The notes below the pieces were generated by a model, which ran no database searches, was not told where the DNA came from, and was given only the letters and a program-made list of their open reading frames with translations. From assembly GCF_002975205.1 (NCBI RefSeq), contig NZ_PCOC01000002.1, forward strand, positions 372,001 to 436,000: a DNA stretch of 64,000 nt, given 5' to 3'. The first letter of the stretch is position 1, and each line of letters starts with the position of its first letter. This document shows positions 63,565 to 64,000 of this stretch, one piece after another. This stretch comes from Ochrobactrum vermis (GTDB lineage: Bacteria > Pseudomonadota > Alphaproteobacteria > Rhizobiales > Rhizobiaceae). Position numbers and translations under genes: made by a program.

Positions 63565-64000
63565 TCAGCTTGCCCGGGCAATTTCCCGAAGCACCTGAAT
63601 GAACAGGTCTGCCGTGGCGGACCGATTGCTTTCAGGCAGGGCGGTGATCCCCAGAAAACCAGAGGTCGCGCCAAGCTTTACGGGCAAGACCGCAAGCTGG
63701 CCGGAGGCTTCTTCAATCCGTGCGACCTGTGCGGGCATGACGCAAATATAGTCTGCCTGCAAAAGCAATCCCTTGTTGATGAGGGGCGATACGGATTCGA
63801 CGGATTGCGCGGGCGGCGGTACGCCTTCCTCCCGGAAGGCGCGGTCGATCTGAAGGCGTAGGTTGGTTTCCTTGGGCGGTAATATCCAATCCCATTCGAT
63901 CAGATCGTGGAGGCGAAGTGCGGGACGTAGCGTCAGGGGATGGTCGCGCCGCACAACGACGACGGCGTTATCGGGGATCAGAACCTCCTGCACGAGATTG
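63565..64000 (-). CDS. LysR-family regulator, C-terminal part
   Basis: The frame runs off the right edge of the window. The visible ~145 residues are a LysR effector-binding domain: VVVVRRDHPLTLRPALRLHDLIEWDWILPP and LLLQADYICVMPAQVAR. The HTH is outside. It ends ~200 bp from the second binding-protein gene, which runs in the same direction, so it may regulate it. Confidence 0.75.
   Translation of the reverse strand, partial: NLVQEVLIPDNAVVVVRRDHPLTLRPALRLHDLIEWDWILPPKETNLRLQIDRAFREEGVPPPAQSVESVSPLINKGLLLQADYICVMPAQVARIEEASGQLAVLPVKLGATSGFLGITALPESNRSATADLFIQVLREIARAS

Overview
The window looks like part of an alphaproteobacterial genome of the order Hyphomicrobiales, most probably Brucellaceae (Ochrobactrum / Brucella anthropi type). 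This is inferred from three things: a Ti-type traACDG transfer set, a rhizobial-style virB operon, and ribitol and branched-chain-type ABC operons of the kind common in that family. I saw no rRNA or tRNA gene, CRISPR array or replication (repABC) gene.

Region 1 (1-6.5 kb) is metabolic. It holds the end of a TctA-type tricarboxylate transporter, a homodimeric pyruvate-dehydrogenase-E1-like enzyme, a CysK-fold PLP enzyme translationally coupled to a GHMP (PduX-like) kinase, and a MarR regulator. The kinase, the PLP enzyme and the 2-oxoacid dehydrogenase could form an undescribed pathway for a hydroxyamino acid.

Region 2 (6.5-18 kb) is a complete virB1-virB11 mating-pair-formation operon, led by a TrbM-like gene and carrying an EexN-like exclusion lipoprotein. 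An IS3-family element sits exactly at the virB3/virB4 junction. VirB11 has an altered Walker A motif.

Region 3 (18-32.5 kb) is a patchwork. It contains decaying genes (a frameshifted GNAT acetyltransferase, an autotransporter barrel remnant and small broken genes), LysR/VOC/SGNH-hydrolase genes, an FNT-type channel, a cold-shock protein, many small orphan proteins (two of them paralogous), and two more insertion sequences (IS3 and IS5 families).

Region 4 (32.8-39.5 kb) is the DNA-processing half of the transfer system. traG, traD and traC run leftward and the relaxase-helicase gene traA runs rightward, with a probable oriT between them. With region 2 this suggests an integrated conjugative element or a plasmid/chromid segment whose two halves are separated by cargo.

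Region 5 (39.6-41.2 kb) is a TetR regulator with two small membrane-protein genes. Each of the three is preceded by a related palindrome, so this is probably a small autoregulated regulon.

Region 6 (41.2-64 kb) is ordinary catabolic and transport DNA. It has a LacI-controlled ribitol locus (sugar ABC transporter, ribitol 2-dehydrogenase, D-ribulokinase), a GFA protein, and a glutathione/peptide salvage group (gamma-glutamyltransferase, peptidase T, DppA-like protein). It ends with a LysR-linked operon joining a DapA-like enzyme, 3-hydroxyanthranilate dioxygenase, a branched-chain-type ABC transporter and aspartate dehydrogenase, followed by a second paralogous binding protein and a partial LysR gene.
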